A DNA stretch of 18,070 bases from NCBI GenBank assembly GCA_934772445.1, contig CAKVMJ010000025.1:1-18070 (forward strand), read 5' to 3'. This stretch comes from an uncultured Clostridia bacterium. Its GTDB lineage: Bacteria; Bacillota; Clostridia; Christensenellales; UBA1242. This document shows positions 1 through 6,773 of the stretch, one piece after another. Both the position numbers and the translations under genes were made by a program. The notes under the pieces were generated by a model. The model was not told the origin of the DNA, searched no databases, and saw only the letters and a list, made by a program, of their open reading frames with translations. The stretch's first letter is position 1. Each line of letters starts with the position of its first letter.

Positions 1-77
1 AGTGGCGAAACGGCAGACGCACACGACTCAAAATCGTGCGGGAAACCATGGGGGTTCGAGTCCCCCCTTCGGCACCA
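1..77 (+). tRNA. tRNA-Leu (anticodon CAA), 5' end cut by the window edge
   Basis: The last 77 nt of a class II tRNA are visible and only the first five acceptor bases are missing. The anticodon stem CACGA/TCGTG encloses the loop CTCAAAA, giving anticodon CAA (reads UUG). The T arm is GGGGG-TTCGAGT-CCCCC. The 3' acceptor strand CTTCGGC is followed by discriminator A and an encoded CCA at 75-77. A long variable arm and the GG of the D loop fit leucine tRNA. A strong terminator follows 9 nt later, so this is the last gene of its transcript. Confidence 0.95.
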
Positions 78-86
78 TACATGAAT

Positions 87-121
87 AAAACGAACCTTGA
101 AAATAATTCAGGGTTCGTTTT
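87..121 (+). terminator. Intrinsic terminator after tRNA-Leu, probably bidirectional
   Basis: A 15-bp stem with one T-G wobble (87-101 pairs with 107-121) has a 5-nt loop AATAA. The stem begins with AAAA and ends with TTTT, so it can act in both directions. On the plus strand it ends the tRNA transcript, and on the minus strand it can end the restriction-modification operon that finishes at 205. Confidence 0.85.
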
Positions 122-204
122 ATATTTTAAAGTCGGATTAAAGTTTGAAAAATATAATATAAATCATTTATTATTATGATAGTTTTAAGTTTATATTTTT
201 TAAA

Positions 205-720
205 TCAGTCAAGCCAAGAGTACGAGATTTGTACTCCTAATTTATTTGTTGTAGATATAGGTTTATAATTAAGTGATTTTATATAATCTTCCATAAATTG
301 CCAATCAATGCTGCCATTAGAATCTATTGGTAATTTTATTGTCTCCTGTTTTAATTTTTCTAAAATTCTTGCTCTTCCGTATGAGTATAAATATGCGCAA
401 CTATTTAATAATGTTAATATAAACATTGCATTTATAGGGTTTAAATTATTATGTCTAATTGTATATATTTTTACTCCTGGAATAAAATCATTCGGTTGAT
501 AAAAAGCTAAAGTTCCCTCAGCGCCTATAGTTATGCAGTTACCCTTAATCTTTTTTTCTGTATTACCGTAATAGTCTGTTACACCATTATTTAACGCACT
601 TCTTGTTATGTAGGGTATATCGCCATCAATTGCATCATTTATATCTAAAGCTGATGTTGTACTGCAATTAAAAATATCCCCAACAATAAATTCTTTCCAT
701 TCTTTAACATTAAGATTCAT
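205..720 (-). CDS. Half-size DNA specificity subunit (HsdS/BcgIB-like, single TRD)
   Basis: Predicted target-recognition subunit that directs the adjacent nuclease-methyltransferase to its DNA site. The protein has 171 residues and one repeat unit. It begins with the W-KEF-VGDIF motif (residues 8-17) typical of the start of a type I/IIB recognition domain, followed by the IPYITR and GAEGT blocks. It ends with the conserved DWQFMEDYIKSL segment (about 139-150) that normally closes such a domain. Known S subunits of this type (BcgIB, HsdS) carry two such domains and are about twice as long. Both ends match domain borders, so this looks like a natural half-S rather than a random truncation, and it probably acts as a dimer. 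The second of two in-frame ATGs is chosen because its GGAGG site lies 9 nt upstream, against 3 nt for the first (724-726). The start overlaps the end of the methyltransferase gene, indicating translational coupling. Confidence 0.85.
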   Translation of the reverse strand: MNLNVKEWKEFIVGDIFNCSTTSALDINDAIDGDIPYITRSALNNGVTDYYGNTEKKIKGNCITIGAEGTLAFYQPNDFIPGVKIYTIRHNNLNPINAMFILTLLNSCAYLYSYGRARILEKLKQETIKLPIDSNGSIDWQFMEDYIKSLNYKPISTTNKLGVQISYSWLD

Positions 721-2536
721 AAACATTCCCCTCCTTTACCAAGTATGCAAGATATTCGTTTATTGTTTTTTGAAAATCTTTTTCAGTGAGTGAAGAATAA
801 TCAGTTTTCATATATGCTTCACAAAGCCATTCATCTTTACCATTTACTTTTTTTGTGGCAGATAACCCATCTATTGATTCTCTGTTTCTATACAACTTTA
901 TCCATTCGTTCTCGATTTTGACCCAACGGCTTTTACCGTTTAAATCCATTTGTTCAATGCGTCCTAAATTTTTCTTTTTCTTAAATCCATCATCTTTATA
1001 ATAACCAAAGAAAGTATCTGGATTTGAAACATCGTTATGTTTTTTACCAACTTTAATTATCATACAGCAGGCAGATGCTGAAGCACCTGGATAAAATAAT
1101 TCATTTGGTAGAGTAAATACAGCATCTAAAGTATTTTCTTTTAATATTTCTTCTTTTATGTTTGAAATTTCACTACTTGTACCAATAGCGCAGGCGACTG
1201 GTAATAAAACGGCTAGAGTTGCTGGAGTGTTTACAGAATTTAAAGTATCGCAAATATATTTAACAAAGTAGAATCCTTTTGTAGGGTCCTCTTTTTTATC
1301 TTTATTCCAAGTATCCGTATACGATTTGGGCATATGTTTTCTTTGCGCATTGTATGGTGGATTCATTAAAATAATATTTGGTTTTGCTTCTTTAATAACA
1401 TCTGCAAAATCAAAACAACTACCTTGTTTAATATTGGAATTTCCATCAGCATGAATTAGCATATTTGTAGTAGCTAGTCCATAAATATTTTCATCATATT
1501 CTATGCCAAAAATATGATTTTCCTTTACTTTATCTTGTTCATATTTTGTAGAACAATCATCTAATGCCTGAGTCATAGCTCTTACTAAAAACGACCCACT
1601 TCCACAACATGGATCTAAGATAATAGAATGTTTGTTTACTCCAGTTATTTTTGCCATAAAATCAGTTATATGATCAGGTGTAAAGGCTTGGTTTTTATCT
1701 GCTTTTCCTACATATTTATTAAATGTAACAAAAAATAAGTTTAGCAAGTCTTGACCAGAGGTGCTTTTGTCATTAATAAATGGTAAAATATTATTTTCTA
1801 TAAATCTTAATATCTCTCTAAAATCAGCAATCTCTAGACTTCTAACATCTTGAGAATCCAAAACATTTCTGTTTAAAAGGGCTAATTTATCTGCTTTTTT
1901 AATATCTTTATTTAATAAATCTTCAAGCACTTCGCTAAATTTTACTCTAATTTGTTTTGCTGTTAATGAGGGTGTAGAATAATCAAGTCCTTTTTTTAGA
2001 GCTAAAAGACAGGTGCCAACAAATTGACTTCTTAAATTTTCTGAAATACCATTTTTATGTAATAATTCGTTAAGTTTATAAGTGTTCGCCATTACTTTTT
2101 CTTTATCATTAACTTTAGAAGTATAGAAGTCTATATATTCATCAATTGTTCGCAAAGCGGATTCATTTTGCATATAATCCATTTCAGAGACAACGCCACG
2201 CCAAACTTTAATTTCATTATTTATTGTATTCGCAAGAATTGCAATTATTTTATTGCCGGTCAATTGCTTTTCATATTCTACATATGCAGAAAGTTGATCT
2301 TTTGCACTTTCTAAATCTTTATTAAAATCAACTTTAGTTTCTATTAGAATAGAAACATTGTCTTTAACGAATCTTATATCAATATTTTCATATTTTCTAT
2401 TTTTCTTTTTATCGTAAATAGGAGTAAATTGTATTGATTGCTTTTTAAATCCTTTTGGATAACTGAATTCATCATTTTCTATATTGCTAATCAAATATTT
2501 ATTTCCTATGATATGTATAATTTCAGTTCTTTTCAT
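710..2536 (-). CDS. Type IIB/IIG-like restriction nuclease fused to N6-adenine DNA methyltransferase (BcgIA-like)
   Basis: Predicted bifunctional restriction-modification subunit that cleaves and methylates DNA with the downstream S subunit. From the start used here (608 residues), the N-terminal region carries a plausible PD-(D/E)xK site: D53 in the strand IDIRF and E66-T-K68 in ILIETK, as in HsdR_N-type nuclease domains. The methyltransferase part has the AdoMet motif LDPCCGSGSF (about 307-316) and the catalytic NPPY motif (392-395), diagnostic of N6-adenine methylation. Order and length resemble BcgI subunit A. There is no helicase domain and no separate hsdR, so a type I system is unlikely. 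An upstream ATG at 2564-2566 is in frame, but AAGGAG lies 7 nt before the ATG at 2536, which is preferred. The start overlaps the regulator gene by 14 nt. Activity is inferred. Confidence 0.88.
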   Translation of the reverse strand: MKRTEIIHIIGNKYLISNIENDEFSYPKGFKKQSIQFTPIYDKKKNRKYENIDIRFVKDNVSILIETKVDFNKDLESAKDQLSAYVEYEKQLTGNKIIAILANTINNEIKVWRGVVSEMDYMQNESALRTIDEYIDFYTSKVNDKEKVMANTYKLNELLHKNGISENLRSQFVGTCLLALKKGLDYSTPSLTAKQIRVKFSEVLEDLLNKDIKKADKLALLNRNVLDSQDVRSLEIADFREILRFIENNILPFINDKSTSGQDLLNLFFVTFNKYVGKADKNQAFTPDHITDFMAKITGVNKHSIILDPCCGSGSFLVRAMTQALDDCSTKYEQDKVKENHIFGIEYDENIYGLATTNMLIHADGNSNIKQGSCFDFADVIKEAKPNIILMNPPYNAQRKHMPKSYTDTWNKDKKEDPTKGFYFVKYICDTLNSVNTPATLAVLLPVACAIGTSSEISNIKEEILKENTLDAVFTLPNELFYPGASASACCMIIKVGKKHNDVSNPDTFFGYYKDDGFKKKKNLGRIEQMDLNGKSRWVKIENEWIKLYRNRESIDGLSATKKVNGKDEWLCEAYMKTDYSSLTEKDFQKTINEYLAYLVKEGNVYES

Positions 2537-2699
2537 TTCTATTCTCCTTAGATAAATCCTTTTCAATTAAATCGTTAATGTATTTATTAATGCTCAGGTT
2601 TTTTCTACCAGCTCTTAATTTTGTTTGCATTTTGTCATATAGGTCTGGCTTCATTCTAACAGTAAATACATCTTTAGTAATCTGCACTTTATCTCGCAT
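2523..2699 (-). CDS. Ribbon-helix-helix (Arc/CopG-like) regulator of the R-M operon
   Basis: A 58-residue basic protein. The segment from about 11 to 49 has the ribbon-helix-helix pattern: a beta strand VFTVRMK, the turn PDLYDKM starting helix 1, then a second helix SINKYINDLIEKDL. Such proteins bind DNA as dimers through the paired strands. It is first in the operon and overlaps the nuclease-methyltransferase gene, so it most likely controls expression of the module, as controller proteins do in other R-M systems. An earlier in-frame ATG at 2718-2720 has no good ribosome binding site, whereas AGAGGTG stands 5 nt before the ATG at 2699. An antitoxin-like role cannot be excluded but no toxin is seen. 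Confidence 0.75.
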   Translation of the reverse strand: MRDKVQITKDVFTVRMKPDLYDKMQTKLRAGRKNLSINKYINDLIEKDLSKENRNEKN

Positions 2700-2711
2700 A
2701 TTTACACCTCT

Positions 2712-2747
2712 TGATATCATACTACCTTGATACTATGGTACCATACT
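2712..2747. promoter_or_regulatory. Candidate RHH operator: palindromes and ATACT repeats
   Basis: The perfect palindrome TATGGTACCATA (2734-2745) covers the -10 box. A second palindrome TGATATCA (2712-2719) lies just upstream of the regulator's ribosome binding site. Three direct copies of ATACT begin at 2719, 2730 and 2743 (11 and 13 bp apart), close to one helical turn. Such short tandem and inverted sites are typical targets of ribbon-helix-helix dimers, so autorepression is inferred. Confidence 0.45.
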
Positions 2748-2763
2748 TTTGTTAATAAATCAA
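2735..2763 (-). promoter_or_regulatory. Promoter of the R-M operon
   Basis: On the minus strand a -35 box TTGATT (2758-2763) and a -10 box TACCAT (2735-2740) are separated by 17 nt. Both match the sigma-A consensus at four of six or more positions. Transcription would start near 2728, giving a leader of about 30 nt before the regulator gene. Confidence 0.5.
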
Positions 2764-3119
2764 TAGTTTTATGAAAAAAATAATATATGAGATCTTAGTG
2801 TATGCTTATTGATACAAGGCTGTCGCTTCGCTCCAGCAGACAAGCATACGCCAGCAAGCAAAAAACATTTCACAAAATCAAGTGGGCAAAAAGGCGTTCA
2901 CATGCTAAAGAAAAAGTAAATTATTATTTAATTTTAACCACTAGATAAAAAGAACATCTTTAGTTGATTTTTTTTAACTTTAACAAGTTGTTTTGAGATT
3001 GCAATTAAGATTGATATTTTTAGTAATTTTTTAAAATTAAAGTATCATACAAAATTTAAGTAGGTAAAAGAGAAAATGTGTGGTAAGATATATAAAATTT
3101 AGGTTTTATGAGGTGAAAA
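2764..3119. other. Non-coding region with a structured inverted repeat
   Basis: No credible ORF is seen. GTATGCTT (2800-2807) pairs with AAGCATAC (2842-2849), and inside it GCTG (2819-2822) pairs with CAGC (2834-2837) around a loop containing TCGCTTCGC. This patch is richer in GC than its AT-rich surroundings and may be a small intergenic repeat or RNA element. The remainder up to the DIP1984-family gene is AT-rich, and I found no convincing promoter pair for that gene. Confidence 0.35.
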
Positions 3120-3575
3120 ATGAAATTAGCAGAAGCATTGCTTGAAAGAAAGCAATTAAAAGATAAATTATATATGTTAGATGTTAGGCTTCGTAACAAC
3201 GCAAGAGTTCAAGAAGGTTTAACACCTAATGAAGATCCAAAAGACTTATTAAAAGAATTAAAAGAAGATACAAATAGATACGAATATTTAATAATTCATA
3301 TCAACAAAACAAACGAACTAACAACTAATGCAGATGGTTTAACAATCTCTAGCCTTATTGCAAAAAGAGATGTTTTAAACCAGAAGTTGAATTTGATTAG
3401 AAACTTTGTAAATTCTGGAAGTGAAGTTATTAATAGGGTTAGTCATTCCGAAATTAGAACTATTGCAACATTCAATGTTTCAGATATGCAAAAAGAAGCA
3501 GATAAGCTTAGCAAAGAACTTAGAAAAATAGATACATCTATTCAAGAACTAAACTGGACAACTGAACTTCTTTAA
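3120..3575 (+). CDS. DIP1984 family protein (septicolysin-like)
   Basis: A 151-residue, highly charged, largely alpha-helical protein. It matches the DIP1984/septicolysin family over its full usual length. Hallmarks are the start MKLAEALLERKQL, the NARVQEG and EDP segments (about 27-40), the INKTN motif near 60, the LIAKRDVL helix near 82-90, SEIRTIATFNV near 110-119, and the end IQELNWTTEL. The biochemical role is unknown. The name septicolysin comes from a reported clostridial cytolysin, which does not show that this protein is a toxin. The site AGGTG lies 5 nt before the ATG. The gene stands alone between non-coding regions. Confidence 0.88.
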   Translation: MKLAEALLERKQLKDKLYMLDVRLRNNARVQEGLTPNEDPKDLLKELKEDTNRYEYLIIHINKTNELTTNADGLTISSLIAKRDVLNQKLNLIRNFVNSGSEVINRVSHSEIRTIATFNVSDMQKEADKLSKELRKIDTSIQELNWTTELL

Positions 3576-3784
3576 AATTAAAAGATGGTAGTGAGTGAAA
3601 GGTGGGTATCAACCCTATGTGTTTTTGGGTAAATAAAACACGAATGATTAAGGGTCTGTTTGATGGGCTAGAACATTATTTTAAATTTAAGCCGTTATAG
3701 TTACATTTGTAATTATATTGTTATATTTCTTACCAGATACCAATTTTGCGAAGCGAGGGAGCGGAAAGGGGAATTTTAAGAATA
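3576..3784 (+). other. Structured 3' region of unknown function
   Basis: About 210 nt separate the stop of the DIP1984-family gene from a strong terminator. Within it GTGTTTT (3619-3625) pairs with AAAACAC (3635-3641), enclosed by ACCCT (3612-3616) with AGGGT (3651-3655). A GC-richer stretch around 3748-3770 (GCGAAGCGA then GGGAGCGG) contains the inverse of the TCGCTTCGC seen upstream of the gene. It could be a long structured 3' UTR or a separate small RNA. No known RNA family was recognised. Confidence 0.3.
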
Positions 3785-3818
3785 AAAAAATTCAAACCAA
3801 TCAAGGTTTGAATTTTTT
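3785..3818 (+). terminator. Strong intrinsic terminator
   Basis: A perfect 14-bp stem (3785-3798 with 3805-3818) has the 6-nt loop AATCAA. It starts with an A-tract and ends in six T, so it can function on both strands. It lies 210 nt after the DIP1984-family gene on the plus strand and 226 nt beyond the end of the minus-strand dehydrogenase gene. The DNA from 3819 to 4043 is very AT-rich and shows nothing else. Confidence 0.85.
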
Positions 3819-4043
3819 ATGTTATATTATTTGTTTTATAAATTCTATTTTATTTTCCATTTTTCTTTGATTACCTATTTATATCATTTTTTTTATGAAT
3901 TTATAAAACCTTTATCTTTTATTATTTTCATTAATATCTTTTGTATTAATTTTTAATTATATTAAGTTGTTAAAGTTTTTTGTTTACCTTATACGCCTCT
4001 CCTATAATATATAAATTCGAATTGTTTTTAAAAGTATCTTCAA

Positions 4044-5105
4044 CTATTTATGAAGTTTTCCAACAAAATGAATATCTGGCATATTATCTGTTGTAACATA
4101 TCCAGCAGGAGCGTTGATAACATCAACAAGTCTGTTAACAATAGTTGCACAAGTAAGTTCAACTGTGGCAGGTTTGCTAACAGTAACAGTTGTAGTTGGT
4201 TCGCCTTCAATAGTCCATTCATTTACATCGTATTCATCTGGACCATAAACTTTACCAATACATTGAGTTTCAAGGATAACACCTTCTTTAGTTTCAGTGG
4301 TAACGATAGCAGCCATACCAGTTGCATCGCCTTTCTTAATTTTCATACCAAGAGTTTTTGAAACTAAATCTTTCTTATATGTTTGAGGAATACATTCTTG
4401 AGTTTGTCTTTTAACTGTTAAACCAAGCTTTTCGCAAAGCCAACCATTAACAGTCCACATATATGATGGAGAATAATTGCCAGAATCAATAAGTTTTTGT
4501 CTTGCTTTATCCGACATTCTATCCACAGATGCAATCTTTTCATCAAATGTTTTTAAATCTAAGCCCGCACCGTGAACTTGAGCAAGTGCAATACCATAAT
4601 CTTCAACATTGTAGCTTGATTTACCTTTAATCTTCTTAATGCTTTGAGTTGAACCGCAAAGAGAAGAAACCATAGTACCCCAAGAATAATCTTGATAACC
4701 ACTTCCGCATAAAGTACAATTATTTTCTTTTGCAATCTTATCTAATTTTTGAGTAATCTTTTTAGCTGAATTCCAAGGGAAGAACGCTTCTTCACAAGTT
4801 GAAATAGCATTAACTCCGCATTTAGCACAAGTTTCGAAAATGCTTTCAATATCGTTCATTAAGCTCATAGTTGTAACAATTGCAACATCTGGCTTAGTTT
4901 TTCTCAAAACTGCTTCTAGGTTTTCAATGTTTGAAATTAAAACTTTTCTTGGTTTGCCTTCCATAACATAGGAGATATCTTTGCCGATTCTATCTTCGCT
5001 AATATCAAAAGCGCAAACAATTTCTCCTTCTTTTTCGTAAACATATCTCATCGTATATTTACTCATTTTTCCGCAACCAATTTGGGCTACTCTAATTTTT
5101 TTCAT
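4044..5105 (-). CDS. DapB-like NAD(P)-dependent dehydrogenase (amine dehydrogenase family)
   Basis: A 353-residue oxidoreductase. The N-terminal Rossmann fold shows KIRVAQIGCGKM (residues 3-14), a glycine-rich dinucleotide-binding turn, followed by the acidic strand end VCAFD (about 31-35). The length and the central and C-terminal parts resemble dihydrodipicolinate reductase-like proteins of the 2,4-diaminopentanoate dehydrogenase group rather than true DapB, which is about 250-270 residues. The substrate is not evident: an amino acid-derived amine is plausible, and no catabolic neighbour helps. AAGGAG lies 7 nt before the ATG. The gene is monocistronic, with its own promoter upstream. Many C-ending codons suggest fairly high expression. 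Confidence 0.7.
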   Translation of the reverse strand: MKKIRVAQIGCGKMSKYTMRYVYEKEGEIVCAFDISEDRIGKDISYVMEGKPRKVLISNIENLEAVLRKTKPDVAIVTTMSLMNDIESIFETCAKCGVNAISTCEEAFFPWNSAKKITQKLDKIAKENNCTLCGSGYQDYSWGTMVSSLCGSTQSIKKIKGKSSYNVEDYGIALAQVHGAGLDLKTFDEKIASVDRMSDKARQKLIDSGNYSPSYMWTVNGWLCEKLGLTVKRQTQECIPQTYKKDLVSKTLGMKIKKGDATGMAAIVTTETKEGVILETQCIGKVYGPDEYDVNEWTIEGEPTTTVTVSKPATVELTCATIVNRLVDVINAPAGYVTTDNMPDIHFVGKLHK

Positions 5106-5135
5106 ATTTTTTCTCCTTTTTCATTCTTTACCCTT

Positions 5136-5165
5136 ATTTTACAAAATACTTTAAGATAAAGTCAA
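5136..5165 (-). promoter_or_regulatory. Promoter of the DapB-like dehydrogenase gene
   Basis: On the minus strand TTGACT (5160-5165) and TAAAAT (5136-5141) are separated by 18 nt. Both are five-of-six matches to sigma-A boxes. The predicted start near 5129 leaves a leader of about 24 nt with the AAGGAG site. Confidence 0.65.
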
Positions 5166-5284
5166 ATAAATTTTATAACTTAATGTTAAATTTATTTTTT
5201 GTAATAATTATTTAATTATGTAATTAAGAATCTAGTTTTTGATTGATTTTAAGCCATATTAGATAGCGTGGCATCTATAAAAAC

Positions 5285-5313
5285 TTGACAATATTTTTAA
5301 ATTTATCTATACT
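5285..5313 (+). promoter_or_regulatory. Strong sigma-A promoter of the ATP-grasp/MazG operon
   Basis: A consensus -35 TTGACA (5285-5290) and -10 TATACT (5308-5313) are separated by 17 nt. Transcription should start near 5320, only about 18 nt before the ATG. AAGAGG (5326-5331) is the ribosome binding site. No operator or riboswitch is visible. Confidence 0.8.
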
Positions 5314-5337
5314 ATTGTAGTTGTTAAGAGGTTACTT

Positions 5338-6330
5338 ATGGCATACGAGAAAAAACAGATTAGTTTAATTATAGAAGATATTTGCAATGAAGAAGGCTTT
5401 AATTTAAAAGAACTATCTGATGATTGGGTTTATCAAATTCAAACAAAAGATAAAAAGAATTGCTTTATTTTAAATTTTAAATTTCCAAATAATGATGCAG
5501 TTAATAGCAGAATTTGTGATGATAAATCTGCCTTATCTTCGCTTTTAGAAGAAAATGGCATACCTTGCGTTAAACACATTTATTTTGAAAGACCAGATAG
5601 CCCAATGTATGATGATTATGGAATGTTTTATAAACTAAACCAAATGTTAGAAGAATATGGTGAGATAGTTTGTAAATCTAATAATGGAAGTGGCGGACAT
5701 TCTGTTTATTTGATTAAAACTCAAAAAGAATTAGAAATGGCTGTGTTTAAAATATTAGCTAAAAATTGGTCTATGGCTGTTTGTCCGAAGGTGGATATTA
5801 AAAACGAATATAGGGTTATTGTTGAGAATGGTAGGGCATTGCTTATTTATAGTAAAGAACGCCCATCGGTTATTGGCGATGGAGTATTACCAATTTCTGC
5901 GCTTATTAAAGGTTTAGATATTCCGCATAACGATAGAGTTAAAAATCTGGATTTGGAATATATACCAAAGCAGGGTGAAAAGGTGGTTGTGGCTTGGAAA
6001 CATAACTTAGGTCAGGGTTCGTTGCCAGTTTTGATTGAAGATAAGAATTTAGTTTATAAACTTGCTTCATTTGCTTTAGATGTTGCTAAATTTTTGAAAT
6101 TAAACTTTGCATCAATAGATATTATCCGAGATGAAAAAGATGATTTGAAAATTTTGGAAATAAATAGCGGTATTATGATGGAAACTTTTTCAAGATTAAG
6201 TGATGAACATTACCAAATCGCAAAGCATATCTATAAATCTGCGATATTGGATTACTTAGGCGAAAAAAGAGATTTGAAACCGATAAATATTTATGAAGAA
6301 ATTTCAGATAAAATTAAAAATGAAAAATAA
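5338..6330 (+). CDS. ATP-grasp family ligase (RimK/glutathione synthetase-like)
   Basis: A 330-residue cytosolic enzyme predicted to activate a carboxylate as an acyl-phosphate and join it to an amine. The ATP-grasp fold is shown by the nucleotide-binding strand VCKSNNGSGG (111-120, Lys113 plus a glycine-rich loop), the acidic EYRVIVENGR strand (157-166), KHNLGQGS (221-228), and the metal-binding pair SIDI (Asp261) and LEINSG (Glu274, Asn276). The N-terminal 80 residues form a preceding small domain ending in the lid segment DDKSALSSLLEENGIP, typical of this superfamily. Substrates are not known. The close downstream MazG-like gene forms an operon (10-nt gap) but does not reveal the product. 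The start is fixed by AAGAGG 6 nt upstream. Confidence 0.82.
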   Translation: MAYEKKQISLIIEDICNEEGFNLKELSDDWVYQIQTKDKKNCFILNFKFPNNDAVNSRICDDKSALSSLLEENGIPCVKHIYFERPDSPMYDDYGMFYKLNQMLEEYGEIVCKSNNGSGGHSVYLIKTQKELEMAVFKILAKNWSMAVCPKVDIKNEYRVIVENGRALLIYSKERPSVIGDGVLPISALIKGLDIPHNDRVKNLDLEYIPKQGEKVVVAWKHNLGQGSLPVLIEDKNLVYKLASFALDVAKFLKLNFASIDIIRDEKDDLKILEINSGIMMETFSRLSDEHYQIAKHIYKSAILDYLGEKRDLKPINIYEEISDKIKNEK

Positions 6331-6340
6331 GGAGAAATTT

Positions 6341-6649
6341 ATGCAAGAAAAAGTAAAAGAATTTAATGAGCAAATCTCTCATAGGGAGGCTATGCCACCC
6401 GAAGCACGACTTTTGGATATTAATAGCGAACTTGGAGAACTAGCCAAAGAATATTTAAAAGCCACTAATTATGGTACAAAAGATTTTGAAAAAACAGATG
6501 ATTTTGAATTGGAATTTGCAGATTGCTTATATTCTCTATTAAGCCTTGCTTGCGAACTAAATATTGATGCGGATAAAGCATTGGAAAAAGTTATTTTGAA
6601 ATATGCAAAAAGAATAAAAGATAGAAAAAATATGGGGAGTGGAAGATAA
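6341..6649 (+). CDS. MazG-like nucleotide pyrophosphohydrolase
   Basis: A 102-residue all-alpha protein predicted to hydrolyse (d)NTPs or related nucleotides to monophosphate plus pyrophosphate. The metal-binding signature is present: SELGELAKE (29-37, with Glu30, Glu33 and Glu37) and, 21 residues further, EFAD (Glu58 and Asp61), followed by the helix LYSLLSLACEL. It is single-domain, so it resembles short MazG/dUTPase-like house-cleaning enzymes rather than two-domain MazG. An in-frame ATG further upstream (6293) lies inside the ATP-grasp gene, but GGAG at 6331-6334 sits 6 nt before the ATG at 6341, which is preferred. It is second in the operon. Confidence 0.78.
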   Translation: MQEKVKEFNEQISHREAMPPEARLLDINSELGELAKEYLKATNYGTKDFEKTDDFELEFADCLYSLLSLACELNIDADKALEKVILKYAKRIKDRKNMGSGR

Positions 6650-6666
6650 CTCTCCTTTTTCTTTTT
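6634..6666 (+). terminator. Intrinsic terminator overlapping the mazG-like stop codon
   Basis: GGGGAGT (6634-6640) pairs with ACTCTCC (6649-6655) through one G-T wobble around an 8-nt loop that contains most of the stop codon. It is followed by TTTTTCTTTTT. The hairpin is formed partly by the last codons of the gene. Confidence 0.7.
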
Positions 6667-6694
6667 AAAAAAAGATTAACCTCTCGTTAATCTT
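6667..6694 (-). terminator. Hairpin that is a perfect terminator on the minus strand
   Basis: AAGATTAAC (6672-6680) pairs with GTTAATCTT (6686-6694) around loop CTCTC. Read on the minus strand it is followed by a run of seven T. On the plus strand no T-run follows directly. No minus-strand gene is visible upstream of it, so it may only block antisense transcription or be an inherited remnant. Confidence 0.6.
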
Positions 6695-6773
6695 CAAGTC
6701 CTATTTTTTAGAAATATTTTTATATGTTGGTTTATTTATCTTACCTATAACTTTTGCATTTTTTATAGACAGT

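Noticed and set aside
3576..3784. T-box or other known riboswitch after the DIP1984-family gene
   Set aside because: There is no T-box anti-terminator motif (GGGTGGNACCGCG-type), and no plus-strand gene follows the terminator that it could control.
4050..4361. 103-residue plus-strand frame opposite the DapB-like gene
   Set aside because: It lies antisense to a clear conserved gene and has low-complexity Ser/Asn/Phe-rich content with no family resemblance. It is a shadow frame.
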